From: UA16 sp002292325
GTDB taxonomy: Bacteria; Bacteroidota; Bacteroidia; Flavobacteriales_D; Sanyastnellaceae
NCBI GenBank assembly: GCA_943788645.1
Contig: CALSRC010000001.1
Location: forward strand, 434,001-498,000
Direction of reading: 5' to 3'
Length of the DNA: 64,000 bases
Shown piece by piece: positions 63,672-64,000 of the stretch; within the stretch, counting starts at the first letter, position 1; the number at the start of each line of letters is the position of its first letter. The translations under genes were made by a program, and so were the position numbers. The notes under the pieces were generated by a model. The model did no database searches. It was not told the DNA's origin and worked only from the letters and a program-made list of their open reading frames with translations.

Positions 63672-64000
63672 GATCAAGCAGGCTGAATCAAATTCCCGTC
63701 TTACGATGCGGATCGCACGTTGCCTTCACGCTCGCTTTGCTGGCGGTAACAGGTGCTCACGCACAACCAGATTTGAGCATGGAAGACGCGGTTGCGCGGG
63801 CATTGCAAAACAACTTGGGCATCCGCATGGCGCGGCAACAGGCTGAAATTTCCGAAGTCGGGAACACCTGGGGTGCGGCTGGCGCCCTCCCACAAGTTGG
63901 CTTGTCAGCATCGGCTGCTGACGCCGTGAGCGACCAATCCGAGAATCCAACCTCCTTCATCCAGGAGCGATTGGAAAGTCAGTCGGTGAATGTCGGGGCG
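63668..64000 (+). CDS. TolC-family outer-membrane channel (5' part)
   Basis: The first 111 codons of an outer-membrane efflux protein, cut by the window end. It starts with MRSSRLNQIPVLRC, a signal peptide (SHVAFTLALLAVTGAHAQ) and LSMEDAVARALQNNLGIRMARQQAEISEVGNTWGAAGALPQVGLSAS, the repeat-like opening helix of TolC/OprM proteins. The start overlaps the permease stop by four bases (ATGA), completing the usual adaptor-permease-channel order. No better start is nearby. Confidence 0.88.
   Translation, partial: MRSSRLNQIPVLRCGSHVAFTLALLAVTGAHAQPDLSMEDAVARALQNNLGIRMARQQAEISEVGNTWGAAGALPQVGLSASAADAVSDQSENPTSFIQERLESQSVNVGA

Noticed and set aside
1..64000. tRNA, rRNA, riboswitch, insertion sequence or prophage remains
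   Set aside because: I saw no cloverleaf-like sequence, rRNA core, transposase, integrase or phage gene; a covariance-model search would be needed to exclude short RNAs.

Overview
The window comes from a member of the Bacteroidota, most likely a Flavobacteriia-type lineage. The evidence is a full-length sprA gene of the type IX secretion system (T9SS), a PorP/SprF protein next to a giant PKD-repeat protein with a gliding-motility-type C-terminus, several secreted proteins with T9SS C-terminal sorting domains, atpD-atpC as an isolated pair, and TAnnTTTG-type promoter boxes. Family or genus cannot be fixed from the sequence alone. I found no rRNA, tRNA, CRISPR array, insertion sequence, integrase or phage gene. 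Coding density is very high: no gene-free stretch reaches 300 bases, and the longest is about 177 bases, after atpC.

Layout. 1-7.6 kb: the 3' end of a FecA-like TonB-dependent receptor, a convergent proline dehydrogenase, then a tightly coupled run of M20 dipeptidase, LEA14-like lipoprotein and a large BNR-repeat exoprotein. 7.6-14.4 kb (minus strand): a redox-flavoured block with four thioredoxin-fold proteins (a TlpA-like protein, two paralogous T9SS-exported thioredoxins and an Omp28-like lipoprotein), a small outer-membrane barrel and a DUF6029-like barrel. 14.5-27.3 kb (plus): a small T9SS cargo protein, then maeB, ruvA, sprA, gcvH, vanZ-like and tonB. 27.3-30.0 kb (minus): ribF, a secreted leucine-rich-repeat protein, pnuC and a NadR-type ribosylnicotinamide kinase. 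30.1-34.8 kb: atpD-atpC, rlmH, nadC, a BrkB/YihY membrane protein and a DUF2147 protein. 34.8-41.1 kb: a polysaccharide flippase, an AddB-like nuclease, a TPR protein and murB with an unusual N-terminal extension. 41.2-49.2 kb: PorP/SprF plus a 2312-residue PKD adhesin. 49.2-51.6 kb: an MbnP-like protein, a di-heme MauG/MbnH-like peroxidase and a YkgJ-type cysteine-cluster protein. 51.7-55.0 kb: an AddA-like helicase-nuclease. 55.1-59.3 kb: a 1402-residue T9SS cargo protein whose 3' half differs sharply in composition. 59.4-64.0 kb: a tripartite RND efflux operon, cut by the window end within tolC.

How the genes fit together. A recurrent theme is surface biology through the T9SS: the translocon component SprA, an SprF-like partner, and at least five proteins with sorting domains. 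A second theme is periplasmic and surface redox chemistry (thioredoxin block, MbnP/MbnH-like pair). A third is NAD and flavin supply (nadC, pnuC-kinase, ribF). The AddA/AddB-like recombination enzymes are encoded here but about 12.6 kb apart, on opposite strands.

The observations I would follow first are the thioredoxin/Omp28/barrel operon, the two-module higher-order repeat inside the PKD adhesin, the MbnP/MbnH-like pair, the compositional break inside the 55-59 kb gene, and the glycine/arginine-rich insert in SprA.
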